NCBI GenBank assembly: GCA_002292265.1
Contig: DBBQ01000038.1
Location: forward strand, 40,488-104,487
Source: Flavobacteriaceae bacterium UBA980
GTDB taxonomy: Bacteria; Bacteroidota; Bacteroidia; Flavobacteriales; Flavobacteriaceae
Direction: 5' to 3'
DNA: 64,000 bases
In this document: positions 53,044 to 62,675 of the stretch, in pieces
Layout: the number at the start of each line of letters is the position of its first letter
How positions within the stretch are numbered: position 1 is the stretch's first letter
Notes under the pieces: generated by a model
What the model was told of the DNA's origin: nothing
Seen by the model: the letters and a program-made list of their open reading frames with translations, nothing else
The model's database searches: none
Translations under genes and position numbers: made by a program

Positions 53044-54357
53044 TTAAAAACGGAGTTGATCTAATTCCAAAATACTCAAGAGGAGCACATTTGCTCCTTT
53101 TGCAATTGCTTCGGGAGTAGAATATTCATCTGGTGCATGACTGATTCCATTGACGCTGGGCACAAAAATCATTCCGGTAGGGGTGAACACAGCCATGTCC
53201 TGAGCATCGTGTCCAGCACCGCTGGGCATGGTTTGATGAGAATAGCCCAAGGCTGAAGCATTTTTACGAATCACGTTTTGAATCCGCGGGTTGGTCAATG
53301 CGGGTTCTGCCGTTGCATCGATGGGCAAAAACTTAAAATTTGTTTGGGTTTCGTCACCAATTTCATTGGCTCTTTGCTCGATTAAACTATAAATCCTTTG
53401 AATCTTTTCTACATCTAAATCACGGATTTCGAGACTGGTAACTACTTTACCCGGAATTACATTGGGTGCCCCTGGAAAGGCTTGGATCCTACCTACTGTC
53501 CCTACTTGAGCCCCTTCGATACCCGTCACAATCTCATTTACCGCCAGAACAAATTTCGAAGCAGCAATCAAGGCATCTTTTCGGTCGTTCATTGGGGTGG
53601 TTCCGGCATGGTTGGTAAATCCTGTGATCTCTACATCCCACCACTTTAATCCTACAATCCCTTCTACCACGCCAATATCTAGTCCATTCTTGTATAAAAT
53701 ATTTCCCTGCTCAATGTGCAATTCTAAAAAAGCATGTACCTCCTCCGAAGTCCGTTTCACTTCCATAATTTTACTGGGATCTCCCCCTATCCTGGCAACC
53801 CCTTCTCCATTGGTATACCCAGAAGCTGTGACTACATCTAAGGTTTCTTTCTTAATTTTCCCTGCGAGGGCTCTCGATCCGAAAACAGCACCTTCTTCAT
53901 TTGAAAAAATGATAAATTCCAAGGGGTGTTTGGTTTCAATATCATTTTCAATTAAAGTTTCCAAAGCCTCTATTGCTCCCATAACTCCGACATCCCCATC
54001 AAAATGTCCGCCATTGGGAACTGCATCTATATGAGAACCAAAAGCAATCGGTTTGGCTCCTTTTTTAGTCCCTTGTCGAAGCGCTATGAGGTTTCCCGCC
54101 GCATCCGTATGAACTTTTAACCCTAAATTTTTTAAGTATCTGGTTAAATGCGCACGGGCTGCAATATCATAATCACTAAAAGCAACTCGATCGTTCCCAC
54201 CCTTTTCGTTCATCCCAAAAGTGGACAATTTTTTAAGGTTGGCTTCAAGGCGGTCACTATTAACTCTGAGGTTGTTCTGAGCCAAACTGGACTGCATCCC
54301 TAAAAAACAAATACACAGGAGAATAAAAGGGGACTTCAATAGAAAACGAGTTGACAT
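53044..54357 (-). CDS. M20-family amidohydrolase/carbamoylase (AllC-like), exported
   Basis: 437 residues with a signal peptide (LCICFLGMQSSLAQ). Metal-binding motifs of the hydantoinase/carbamoylase branch are present: IAFGSHIDAVPNGGHFDGDVGV near residue 107 (shown by GSHIDAVPNGG and GHFDGDVG), FSNEEGAVFGSR, LELHIEQGNIL and GAGHDAQDMAVF. Family members hydrolyse allantoate, N-carbamoyl amino acids or ureidoglycolate. The exported form here is notable, since the well-studied enzymes are cytoplasmic. It starts a three-gene minus-strand run with the EEP and DUF2911 genes. Confidence 0.87.
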   Translation of the reverse strand: MSTRFLLKSPFILLCICFLGMQSSLAQNNLRVNSDRLEANLKKLSTFGMNEKGGNDRVAFSDYDIAARAHLTRYLKNLGLKVHTDAAGNLIALRQGTKKGAKPIAFGSHIDAVPNGGHFDGDVGVMGAIEALETLIENDIETKHPLEFIIFSNEEGAVFGSRALAGKIKKETLDVVTASGYTNGEGVARIGGDPSKIMEVKRTSEEVHAFLELHIEQGNILYKNGLDIGVVEGIVGLKWWDVEITGFTNHAGTTPMNDRKDALIAASKFVLAVNEIVTGIEGAQVGTVGRIQAFPGAPNVIPGKVVTSLEIRDLDVEKIQRIYSLIEQRANEIGDETQTNFKFLPIDATAEPALTNPRIQNVIRKNASALGYSHQTMPSGAGHDAQDMAVFTPTGMIFVPSVNGISHAPDEYSTPEAIAKGANVLLLSILELDQLRF

Positions 54358-54523
54358 ATACTAAATTTTTGAATCCCCAAGATAGAGAAAAATGTAGCTT
54401 GCTGAATCGATCAAATTGGATTTGGGGAGTATTTTTTTTGTATTTTTCCTCTTCAAAATCAAAAAACAAACCCGCTAGGGCTAGAAGCTCAAGAATGCTT
54501 TTATAAAACATTAAAATTATTGT

Positions 54524-55387
54524 ATGAAACCTCTTTATCTATTCTTTGTGGTTCTAGGAACGTTGTGTTCCAGTTTTGCTCAAACTGGAAAAGTGATGGA
54601 CGAACTGAAACTGAACAGTAAAATCCTTAAAGGCGAGCGTAAGTTTGCCGTATACCTGCCCCCGGATTATGAGACTTCCAGCCGAAGTTATCCCGTCTTG
54701 TATTTATTACACGGGTACACTGATGACCAAACGGGTTGGGTTCAATTTGGAGAGGTTCGACATATTGCGGATAAAGCCATAAATGAAGGTACTGCGACTC
54801 CCATGATTATCATCATGCCCGATGCAGATACAGGGCTTCCAGGATATACAAATGCCCTCTCTGGCAATTGGAACTATGAAGACTTCTTCTTTGAAGAGTT
54901 CATGCCTCATGTAGAAGACCGCTTTCGTATCAAAAAAAAGAAGCAGTTCCGTGCTGTTGCGGGTCTCTCCATGGGTGGAGGAGGTAGTTTTTTGTATGCC
55001 CTACATCGGCCCGATCTCTTTTCTTCAGCAGCCCCTTTAAGTGCCTCGCTGGGACCACAACGTTTGGATGAAATGAATGAGTTTGCCTATTTAGGATACA
55101 CAAGTGCCAATCATAATAAGAAAGATTTTGAAATTTATTCAAATCGAAATAATCAGTTGAGAATTGTAGATCAATTGAGTAAAGAAACCCTCAACTCCGT
55201 TCGTTGGTACATCGACTGTGGAGACGACGATTTTCTATACGAGGCCAACAGTTTGATGCACATCAAATTGCGAAAAAAAGGAGTCGATCACGAATTTCGT
55301 ATTCGCGATGGAGGACATACTTGGACCTATTGGCGTACCGCCTTACCCACCGTTTTGGCCTTTATTTCTGAACGGTTTCATCAATAA
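54524..55387 (+). CDS. Esterase-D/feruloyl-esterase-like alpha/beta hydrolase, exported
   Basis: 287 residues with a signal peptide (VVLGTLCSSFAQ). The fold is marked by KFAVYLPPDYETSSRSYPVL, LLHGYTDDQTGWVQ and the nucleophile Ser in VAGLSMGGGGS near residue 146. An acidic residue lies in YIDCGDDDFLY and His in RDGGHTWTYWR. This matches the CE1/esterase D group that removes acyl groups from sugars. It leads a run with a sugar isomerase-like gene 16 bases downstream, consistent with carbohydrate de-esterification. Confidence 0.88.
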   Translation: MKPLYLFFVVLGTLCSSFAQTGKVMDELKLNSKILKGERKFAVYLPPDYETSSRSYPVLYLLHGYTDDQTGWVQFGEVRHIADKAINEGTATPMIIIMPDADTGLPGYTNALSGNWNYEDFFFEEFMPHVEDRFRIKKKKQFRAVAGLSMGGGGSFLYALHRPDLFSSAAPLSASLGPQRLDEMNEFAYLGYTSANHNKKDFEIYSNRNNQLRIVDQLSKETLNSVRWYIDCGDDDFLYEANSLMHIKLRKKGVDHEFRIRDGGHTWTYWRTALPTVLAFISERFHQ

Positions 55388-55403
55388 AATAAAACAATCG
55401 AAA

Positions 55404-56330
55404 ATGAAGCGTAGAAACTTTATCAATACAACTGCCCTAGCGGGTCTTGGAGTTGCCAGTCTTTCTTCTTTTAAAAAGCCTGAAATACATAATTCACAGA
55501 TTAAAATTACCCTGACTCCGTGGTCGTTAATACGAACTGGATATGGCGGTTCTGATCCCTTAAATATCGATCTTTTGGACTACCCTCGAGTCGCCAAATC
55601 CCTAGGTTTCGAGTATATCGATCACGAAATATTTCATTTCCCACCAGATTTAAATGAATCCTATCTCGATAAAATGAATGAAGCGATGGAAACCGCTGGA
55701 GTACAAAGCGCAGTCATGCTTTCTGGTGGAAAAGGAGACCTTGGAGACCCAGATCCGAAGAAACGAAAAGAAGCCTTTGCTACCTATCGGTATTGGATTG
55801 ATGTCGCCGCATCGCTGAATTGTAAGGCTTTACGAAATGTGTGTGGAGAATACATTACCGTTCCGCATAAAGAAAAACTAAATTATGCCATTGAAGGAGT
55901 AGGTGAATTAGGGGATTATGCTGCATCAAAAGACTTGGACTTGCTCATTGAAAATCACAACGGCTATTCCTCAGACCCTGAATGGATGATTGCCTTAATG
56001 GAAGGAGTCAATTTAGAAAACGTAGGGATTTTAGGCGATTTCACCAACTGGACTTTGGAACGCAATCCCGACACCTTTTATCCCGATCCGTACAAAGGGA
56101 TCGAATTGCTCGCCCCTTATATTCGAGCGGTCAGTGCAAAGTCAGAACACTTTGACTCTAAGGGTGAGGAAACTACCATAGATTATAAAAAAATGTTTTC
56201 GATACTCAAAAAAGCACCTCAATTTGTATACGCAGGGGTAGAGTTTTTTGGAAACGATATCTCGAGAAATCAAGGGACATTTCAAACCAAAACACTCATA
56301 GAAAAGGTACTGCGTGAAATTAAAGGATGA
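55404..56330 (+). CDS. Sugar phosphate isomerase/epimerase family (AP endonuclease 2-like TIM barrel), exported
   Basis: 308 residues from ATG 55404. The longer frame from 55308 lies inside the esterase gene. An N-terminal RRNFINTTALAGLGVASLSS segment looks like a twin-arginine or Sec signal. The TIM-barrel core follows with EYIDHEIFHFPPD, LLIENHNGYSSDPEWM, GILGDFTNW, HFDSKG and FVYAGVEFFGND, the usual metal-ligand positions of xylose-isomerase-like proteins. The substrate is unknown; export suggests action on extracytoplasmic sugars. Confidence 0.85.
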   Translation: MKRRNFINTTALAGLGVASLSSFKKPEIHNSQIKITLTPWSLIRTGYGGSDPLNIDLLDYPRVAKSLGFEYIDHEIFHFPPDLNESYLDKMNEAMETAGVQSAVMLSGGKGDLGDPDPKKRKEAFATYRYWIDVAASLNCKALRNVCGEYITVPHKEKLNYAIEGVGELGDYAASKDLDLLIENHNGYSSDPEWMIALMEGVNLENVGILGDFTNWTLERNPDTFYPDPYKGIELLAPYIRAVSAKSEHFDSKGEETTIDYKKMFSILKKAPQFVYAGVEFFGNDISRNQGTFQTKTLIEKVLREIKG

Positions 56331-56412
56331 GCGCCTTCTGAATTTTTATGATGTATAAAATTGACCTAAACCATAAGAATCTCAATAGAGATTTCTTTAA
56401 AAGGAGAATAAA

Positions 56413-57081
56413 ATGATCAAAGCCGTAATTTTTGATATGGACGGGGTAATCATCAACAGTGAACCGATGCACCAAAAAGCGTATCGAATGATGTTTGATG
56501 AATTTAATCTCAGTGTTTCTGAGGAGCTCTATGCCTCCTTTACTGGAATGGCGACATTGCCTATCTGCCAAAAATTGTGTGAGGTTTTTAATTTGGATAC
56601 TACCCCTCAAATTCTAATGGCTTCAAAACGAAAGTATTTTAAACAGTTGTTTGAAAAGAGTGAGGAACTGAACTTAATAGATGGCGTTTTGGAACTGATC
56701 CAACATTATCACCAGTCGAACCTTGTGTTAGTTCTAGCTTCTTCGGCTTCTATGGTAAACATCAACCTGATTTTTGAAAAATTTGATTTAAACCGTTATT
56801 TTAAAGCAAAAATAAGTGGCGCTGATCTAAAAGCCTCCAAGCCACATCCCGAAATTTTTGAAAAGGCCGTTGTCCTTTCAGGGGTTTCAAAAACGGAGTG
56901 TTTTGTAATCGAAGATGCTACCAATGGGATTCTAGCTGCCAAGGCAGCTGGGCTTTTTTGTGTTGCTTATAATGGTGGGCATTCCCGCGGTCAAGAGTAC
57001 AGCCAAGCCGATCGGATTGTCACGGACTTCAAGTCCCTCCGTATAAAAAATCTAAAATCATTTTTTAAAAACACACCTTAG
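56413..57081 (+). CDS. HAD family hydrolase (beta-phosphoglucomutase/phosphatase-like)
   Basis: 222-residue HAD subfamily IA protein. Motif I is IFDMDGVIINSEP (nucleophile Asp9), motif II a Ser in LVLASSASMVN, motif III Lys in KASKPHPEIFEKA, and motif IV VIEDATNGILAAKAAG. The helical cap at 16-90 is of the C1 type found in beta-phosphoglucomutases and small sugar phosphatases. It is cytoplasmic. It lies 82 bases after the isomerase gene and 4 bases before the DUF423 gene. Confidence 0.9.
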   Translation: MIKAVIFDMDGVIINSEPMHQKAYRMMFDEFNLSVSEELYASFTGMATLPICQKLCEVFNLDTTPQILMASKRKYFKQLFEKSEELNLIDGVLELIQHYHQSNLVLVLASSASMVNINLIFEKFDLNRYFKAKISGADLKASKPHPEIFEKAVVLSGVSKTECFVIEDATNGILAAKAAGLFCVAYNGGHSRGQEYSQADRIVTDFKSLRIKNLKSFFKNTP

Positions 57082-57085
57082 ACTT

Positions 57086-57466
57086 ATGTTGTATATCCCT
57101 GAAATTTTTGGAACCTTTTTCGCCTTATTGTCTGTAATTTTGGGCGCTTTTGGGGCACACTTTCTTAAAAAACGGATACCCGAACCCGCAGTACAGTCTT
57201 TTGAAGTTGGGGTAAGGTACATGATGTATCACGGTCTTGCCTTGCTAACACTACCCCTTTTTTCTTTAGCTAAAACCGAATGGATTGAGCGCTTTTTTAT
57301 TCTGGGAACTGTTCTCTTTTCCTTTAGTATTTTCCTTCTTTCACTTCAAACTCTTTTTAAACGCAATTTAAAAGTACTTGGACCCGTGACTCCCGTCGGC
57401 GGATTTCTTTTAATCGTGGGATGGGGGCTCCTCTTATCAAAGTTTCTAAATTTTTATATCAAATAA
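57086..57466 (+). CDS. DUF423 membrane protein (intact copy)
   Basis: 126 residues with four hydrophobic helices. DUF423 marks are VILGAFGAHFLKKR, SFEVGVRYMMYHGLALL and LGPVTPVGGFLLIVGW. The function is unknown; the protein is in the inner membrane. It is the intact paralogue of the two-stop remnant at 7255-7626. It follows the HAD gene by 4 bases and is convergent with the CocE/NonD gene. Confidence 0.9.
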   Translation: MLYIPEIFGTFFALLSVILGAFGAHFLKKRIPEPAVQSFEVGVRYMMYHGLALLTLPLFSLAKTEWIERFFILGTVLFSFSIFLLSLQTLFKRNLKVLGPVTPVGGFLLIVGWGLLLSKFLNFYIK

Positions 57467-57493
57467 AGCCTCTCAATAAAAAACAGATTTTCC

Positions 57494-59377
57494 TTATCGG
57501 GAAATAAAAGGGAGTTTGATGTGAGAAGGATAGCGCTTAGAGTGATGAATGGTATTGCGTGCCACAACACTTTCCGACTCATCATAGTTGTCACCTCCCG
57601 TATTCAAATTCCTTGAAAACCTAGGAAAATTGCTGCTGGACACTTCCACTCGGATGCGGTGTCCTTTTTTAAAGTAGTTACTTGTTGCCATTGGGGTAAG
57701 TTCCACTTTATACACCTGATCTTTTCCCATAAATACCTCCTTGTCATACCCTTCTCGATAACGTATTCTTTGGATGGTTTCATCCAGATTGTATGCAGTA
57801 CCATCAGGCAACACATCGATAATTTTGATGGTCAAATCGGTATCTTTTACATCAGAGGACAAATAAAGTACGCTTTCAATAAAACCACTCAATTCAATAC
57901 CCTCTTCTAAGGGATCTGAGGTATAGACCAAAATATCTTCGCGTTCCTCCATTTCGCGTTGGTCAAAGGCTCCTCCTTGCACGGCATTTCCCGTGCAACA
58001 AACCCCTCCGCCATAAGAAGTAACGGGATTCATAGGATCATAGTCAAAGGAATCCGAGCGTTTTCCCCTTTGATCTGGGTAAGGAGTCAATTTACCGTCT
58101 CCAAATCTGGTATTGGCATTGCCCTCACTGTTCAGGTAAAAGGTTTTGAGAATTGCGCTTTTTGGGGGCCACGAATCCGATGCTTGCCATATGTTTTTAC
58201 CCATTGTATAGTACTGTACTCGAGGTGTTTTTTCTATAAAATCATTTGCTTCCCTTTTTAAATGCAAATCAAACCAGGAATAAATTTGTTCGTCATAGTT
58301 CAGTCGGGCATCTCCTACAGAACGTTCCCCAACAATCGTATTTTCTGTGGCTCGAGTGTAGCCACAATGCAGTGTGGGAGCAATGACCAAATACTGATTT
58401 TCCTTTGTAAACGCATCTGCTCCGTTTTCTCTTACATAGTTGAACAGCTCTAAATTTGGAGCTACTGAAACATCGTACCAAGAGACGAACCAAAAGCTAG
58501 GTATCCCAAAATCCATGGTGTCGTGGTACAAGCCACCTTCAAACCATTCCGGATCGTTGGGTTTACGAATAATCATTTTATCAAAGATTTCTTTTTTACC
58601 CTTTACGTTTTTTAAAACATCTTTTAGTGGGAGGTCGCTAAAAGCCTCTTTCCAATTTACAGGTGGATTTTCTGGTGCCAGATCGTAAAATCTCGAAATG
58701 CGAATAAGATCTTCTTGTGTTGCCCCAGCAGGGATTCTCGGTTTGAACTTATCTTGTTCCACACCGTATAACCATGCGTGGAAAAGCAGTTGTTCGGCAC
58801 CACCCCTGTACCAATTTCCTTGTTCAAAATAAGAACCTACCACCCCTACTCCAGCTCCATATCCCTGAGGGACCATCGCAGCATGAGAAGGATGATCTAG
58901 TGCGGCAACCGCCATTTGCCATTCCGCGGTGGAGGAGCAACCTAAAGTTCCAATTTTTCCATTGGACCACTCCTGTTCTGCCATCCAACTAAACGCATCG
59001 TAACCATCTGTAAGGGGTACGCCTAAAATATCCCATTCCCCCTCAGAAAAATAACGTCCTCGTTCGTTTTGAACCACATAAGCATAGCCGTGTTTAAGAG
59101 CTTCATAGGCGCGTTCCATGGTTCGCGTACGCTCTTTCCCATCGCCCCAAGAGTTGAAATTATAAGGAGTTCTCGAAAAAATAATAGGCACTTTTTCATC
59201 CGTTTTAGGACGATAAATATCTGTCGCCAAACGAACCCCGTCGCGCATAGGCATCATCACTTTTTCTTCAAGAGTGGCTATTTCAAGGATTTTTTCTTTT
59301 ATGTCATTTTGCGCCTGAAGTGAAGTAGAGCCAACTAAAACAAAAAATATGAGCAAAAGGGTGTTTAAACGTTTCAT
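57494..59377 (-). CDS. CocE/NonD family hydrolase, exported
   Basis: 627 residues with a signal peptide ([13 protein letters not shown]). The alpha/beta-hydrolase core begins with [31 protein letters not shown] and the nucleophile region [14 protein letters not shown] near residue 150 follow, then a cap domain. A C-terminal jelly-roll domain contains [20 protein letters not shown] and [17 protein letters not shown]. The family includes cocaine esterase, glutaryl-7-ACA acylase and X-Pro dipeptidyl peptidases; a periplasmic peptidase or acylase role is likely. Confidence 0.9.
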   Translation of the reverse strand: MKRLNTLLLIFFVLVGSTSLQAQNDIKEKILEIATLEEKVMMPMRDGVRLATDIYRPKTDEKVPIIFSRTPYNFNSWGDGKERTRTMERAYEALKHGYAYVVQNERGRYFSEGEWDILGVPLTDGYDAFSWMAEQEWSNGKIGTLGCSSTAEWQMAVAALDHPSHAAMVPQGYGAGVGVVGSYFEQGNWYRGGAEQLLFHAWLYGVEQDKFKPRIPAGATQEDLIRISRFYDLAPENPPVNWKEAFSDLPLKDVLKNVKGKKEIFDKMIIRKPNDPEWFEGGLYHDTMDFGIPSFWFVSWYDVSVAPNLELFNYVRENGADAFTKENQYLVIAPTLHCGYTRATENTIVGERSVGDARLNYDEQIYSWFDLHLKREANDFIEKTPRVQYYTMGKNIWQASDSWPPKSAILKTFYLNSEGNANTRFGDGKLTPYPDQRGKRSDSFDYDPMNPVTSYGGGVCCTGNAVQGGAFDQREMEEREDILVYTSDPLEEGIELSGFIESVLYLSSDVKDTDLTIKIIDVLPDGTAYNLDETIQRIRYREGYDKEVFMGKDQVYKVELTPMATSNYFKKGHRIRVEVSSSNFPRFSRNLNTGGDNYDESESVVARNTIHHSKRYPSHIKLPFISR

Positions 59378-59475
59378 AAAATAGAGTGTTTTCTAATCTA
59401 AATTTAAAAAGAATTAATTACAAAGAATTGATTCTGTATCACTTTAAAAATAAAAAACTTCCTGGGGGCGCATAT

Positions 59476-61380
59476 TTAATCAATTCTTTTTTTATTGGCG
59501 GGTATCGTAGGTGGGGACTTTAAGTAGTAATCCAAAAAATCTTTGATTTGTCGATACCCTTCTATTTGGTTTTCCTTTTTGCGAAAACCATGTCCCTCAT
59601 CTTCAAAAACTACATACTCTACGGGGATTTCATTTTTTTCTAATTCAGCTACAATTTCATCAGATTCTACCTGAAGTACACGAGGATCGTTGGCTCCCTG
59701 AAGAACCATAACAGGATTTTTTACTCGTTCTGCATGAAATAAAGGAGATATTTTTTTCAATCGAATGGAGTCCTGAGAGTATGGGTCTCCTAGTTCGTCA
59801 TACAGTGCTTTTCTACTGGCTTCCCAAAAGGAGGGGATTGACTTCAACGTTCTGATCCAATTGGTAACTCCAAAAATATTGACCCCCACGCTAAACTCCT
59901 CAGGTGTAAACGTCATGGCAGCCATGGTCATGTAGCCACCATAGCTCCCACCAATAATGCCAATACGCTCTGTATCGATATACTCTAATTCTTGTAGCCA
60001 CTTTTTACCCCAAATACAGTCTTGTAAGTCTTTTTCACCATGATTTTTATCGTCCATTTTGTAAAAGCTTTTTCCATAACCACTACTTCCTCTGTTATTT
60101 ACCGCTAAGATCGCATAGCCGTTATTGGTTAAATACTGAATAAGTGGATTGAAATTCATTCGCGATTGCCCTCCTGGTCCTCCGTGTACCCAAACCAATG
60201 CAGGAACTTTATTTTGACTTGTAGCATTTAAGGGTTTGTAATAGATGCCTGGAATTTCCAGACCGTCAAAAGAAGCATAACGAACCACTTCTGCTTTAAC
60301 CAAATTTTTGGAATCAATTACAGGATTCAAACTAGTGGTCAGTTGAACCAAAGACGTCTCATTCAAATCATAAACAAATAAATCATTGGGCATTTTAGAG
60401 GAGCCCACGCTCAACCTGATCTTTTGCTCGCTTTCAGAAATCGTTATTCCGGTAATATCTGCGTCATCAAAAGAAGGAAAGGTTACGGGTTTGTTCGAAA
60501 CCATATCGATGACTTGAAGGGAGTTTTTTCCATCTTCATTGATTCCTATAATTCTGAATTTTTCGTTTTTGCTCGCGTAGCTGTACATCACGTCCCAGTT
60601 CGTTTCAAATACAACGGAAGATTCCCCTGTTTGAATATCATATTTTCTGAGATAAGAAAATTCCTTTTCAATATCGGTGATATAGTAAAAACTTTTGTTG
60701 TCATTTGAAAATCCAGCACTCGAATAGCTTCCGGGTAGGGTGGCTATTTCGATACTTTGTCCTTGGGTTACATCAAAAAGATAAAAATTGTTTTCACTAG
60801 TGGTAACCGCCTTGGAGAGTAAGAGATATTGTTCGTTATTAGAAATTTCAGAGAGTGAAAAATTATCTTTGTTTTCATACACTAAAATGGGCTCCCACTC
60901 ATCCACCTCCATTTTGTAAAGATCAAAATACCTAGAGTCTCTTTTGTTGGATAGATAATAAAGAAATGCATTGTCTTGAGACCATTTGTAAAAAATACTT
61001 TTTTCTTTTTCGCCAGGGGTCAGATCAATTGTTATTCCGTCTCTTTTTTGAAGATACAGGTGATTGATTTCATTACCTCCCTGGTCTGCGGAATAAATAA
61101 AATCAGTACTATTGGGCACATAAGACCGAACAAAAAAGGACTCCTGTTCAGAAGAAGACAATTTTGTAACTGACTTACTGCTTAGTGCCACTTCGTAAAC
61201 ATTATAGATACCACTTTCGTTACTGCTGTAAATCAATTTTTCTTCATCGGAAGAAAAATATCCGCCATAGATACTGATGTTATCAAAAAAGTCCTTGATA
61301 TCGTAGGTAACAACCTCAGGAGAGGTTGAAGTTTGACATCCTAAAAGGAGTACTGCAATTGCTAAAAATGTTTTTTTCAT
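59476..61380 (-). CDS. S9 family (prolyl oligopeptidase-like) peptidase, lipoprotein
   Basis: 634 residues from ATG 61380, which opens the lipoprotein signal MKKTFLAIAVLLLGC; the 18-residue upstream extension is not signal-like. The N-terminal part (~35-370) is a beta-propeller with TolB-like repeats (GGYFSSDEEKLIYSS and others). The C-terminal peptidase domain has VWVHGGPGGQSR, the nucleophile Ser in IIGGSYGGYMTMA, Asp in QGANDPRV and His in EDEGHGFRKK. It degrades peptides at the cell envelope. It lies in the same orientation as CocE/NonD, 98 bases upstream. Confidence 0.92.
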   Translation of the reverse strand: MKKTFLAIAVLLLGCQTSTSPEVVTYDIKDFFDNISIYGGYFSSDEEKLIYSSNESGIYNVYEVALSSKSVTKLSSSEQESFFVRSYVPNSTDFIYSADQGGNEINHLYLQKRDGITIDLTPGEKEKSIFYKWSQDNAFLYYLSNKRDSRYFDLYKMEVDEWEPILVYENKDNFSLSEISNNEQYLLLSKAVTTSENNFYLFDVTQGQSIEIATLPGSYSSAGFSNDNKSFYYITDIEKEFSYLRKYDIQTGESSVVFETNWDVMYSYASKNEKFRIIGINEDGKNSLQVIDMVSNKPVTFPSFDDADITGITISESEQKIRLSVGSSKMPNDLFVYDLNETSLVQLTTSLNPVIDSKNLVKAEVVRYASFDGLEIPGIYYKPLNATSQNKVPALVWVHGGPGGQSRMNFNPLIQYLTNNGYAILAVNNRGSSGYGKSFYKMDDKNHGEKDLQDCIWGKKWLQELEYIDTERIGIIGGSYGGYMTMAAMTFTPEEFSVGVNIFGVTNWIRTLKSIPSFWEASRKALYDELGDPYSQDSIRLKKISPLFHAERVKNPVMVLQGANDPRVLQVESDEIVAELEKNEIPVEYVVFEDEGHGFRKKENQIEGYRQIKDFLDYYLKSPPTIPANKKRID

Positions 61381-61643
61381 GATTGTCTTTTGCTTAAATA
61401 TATAGAGACTTGTCATGGTTGTCAAACATCGCAACTACTATTTTGATCAAAAAAGCTGAAAATAAAACTTTATTGATCAATATTGCTCTTCTTTACTCAA
61501 GAGAAATAGGCATCACAGACCCCGAAAAACTCAAAATAAAAGTTCCAAAAACAACTTCTAGGCGGTCATAGGTGTGGGTAATAATATCAGCGGATTAGAG
61601 GAGAATTAAACCGTATGCTCTGGTGAGAAAAAAATTGGGTTAT

Positions 61644-62492
61644 TTAACTTTGATCTTCACCAATTACTCGATTAAATTGATTTTCCTCAGGAATCCATTT
61701 AAAATCTGTAATTATTTTATCACTAACTGGATTATAAAAAACTTCAAGATATTTCAACTTATCTATTCCTTCTACTTTAACTTGAGCAATAAAGGTATGA
61801 AAATGAAACCTGTCAAAAGGACTTACAAAAGTATTGTATGAATTCCAGATGACGTTTCGGGTATATTCCACGTTTGGAAATTCTGACTTGTTGAACGTAC
61901 GTATGAGCTCGTTTATTTTAGCAGCATTTATGGGTACTATTTCTTTTTCACTAAGATTTAATCTTTCTCTTTCGTCAATAAATCCTTGGTGCTGTAAAAT
62001 AAAATCATTTATGTCTGGAATGTTCTCTTGATTTGCAATTTCAAGTTTTTTAAGGTTAGATGACTTTTCTTTATTTATAATTTGCTCATCTACTAAATTA
62101 AATTCCTCGTCTCTAGGGTCCCATTCAAAATAACTATTGACATTTTTTTTATGTGGATCGTAAAACACTTCAAGGTATTTTAGCCTTTCTATGCCTTTGA
62201 CTTTAACTTGAACAATAAATTTACTGTTGTGATTTCGATTTGTAGGGCTAATAAGGGTTTCATACGAATCCCAAACTATACTTCTCGTCAGCTCTACAAA
62301 ACCATAATATTTTCTCTGGATAAAAAATCGAATTAGTTTATTGATCTCTTTATCATTTATTGCATTAACCTCTCCTGCATCATTTTGCTCAAATGAGTTA
62401 TGTTGATTTATAAAATCCTCAATTTTAATGGGAACTAATTGGGCTTGCAAAAAATTAACGAAAAGAAAGGATACAAGTAATGCGTTTTTCAT
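61644..62492 (-). CDS. Exported protein of unknown function with an internal tandem duplication
   Basis: 282 residues with a signal peptide (VSFLFVNFLQAQ). The mature protein is two copies of one unit, residues ~24-134 and ~161-275, joined by a charged linker. Aligned pieces include IEDFINQHNSF with INDFILQHQGF, SIVWDSYETLISP with NVIWNSYNTFVSP, and VKGIERLKYLEVFYDP with VEGIDKLKYLEVFYNP. I recognise no named domain. It is monocistronic, flanked by gaps of about 260 and 180 bases. The duplicated fold could form a binding cleft between units, but that is speculation. Confidence 0.75.
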   Translation of the reverse strand: MKNALLVSFLFVNFLQAQLVPIKIEDFINQHNSFEQNDAGEVNAINDKEINKLIRFFIQRKYYGFVELTRSIVWDSYETLISPTNRNHNSKFIVQVKVKGIERLKYLEVFYDPHKKNVNSYFEWDPRDEEFNLVDEQIINKEKSSNLKKLEIANQENIPDINDFILQHQGFIDERERLNLSEKEIVPINAAKINELIRTFNKSEFPNVEYTRNVIWNSYNTFVSPFDRFHFHTFIAQVKVEGIDKLKYLEVFYNPVSDKIITDFKWIPEENQFNRVIGEDQS

Positions 62493-62626
62493 GATGATAT
62501 ATATAATAGTGTGTCCAAATATAAACTTAATATAATTTTTTGACTCTAATTTTAAAGATCCATTTAGACCTGAATTTCTACAACATCCATAAATTAAAGG
62601 GGATATAAAATGTATCCCTTGGTATA

Positions 62627-62656
62627 AAAGAAAAACCCTTCCAGGTGGAAGGGTTT
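62627..62656 (-). terminator. Rho-independent terminator of the exported-protein gene at 62676
   Basis: AAACCCTTCC (62633-62642) pairs perfectly with GGAAGGGTTT (62647-62656) over a 4-base loop. On the minus strand it is followed by TTTTTCTTTT-like sequence. It lies 19 bases beyond the stop codon. Confidence 0.8.
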
Positions 62657-62675
62657 AAAATTAGGCAGACTCGTT

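Noticed and set aside
61398..61579. Open plus-strand frame ending REIGITDPEKLKIKVPKTTSRRS
   Set aside because: It looks protein-like at the end and could be a gene remnant, but it has no ATG, no recognised family and sits between two minus-strand genes, so I do not call it.
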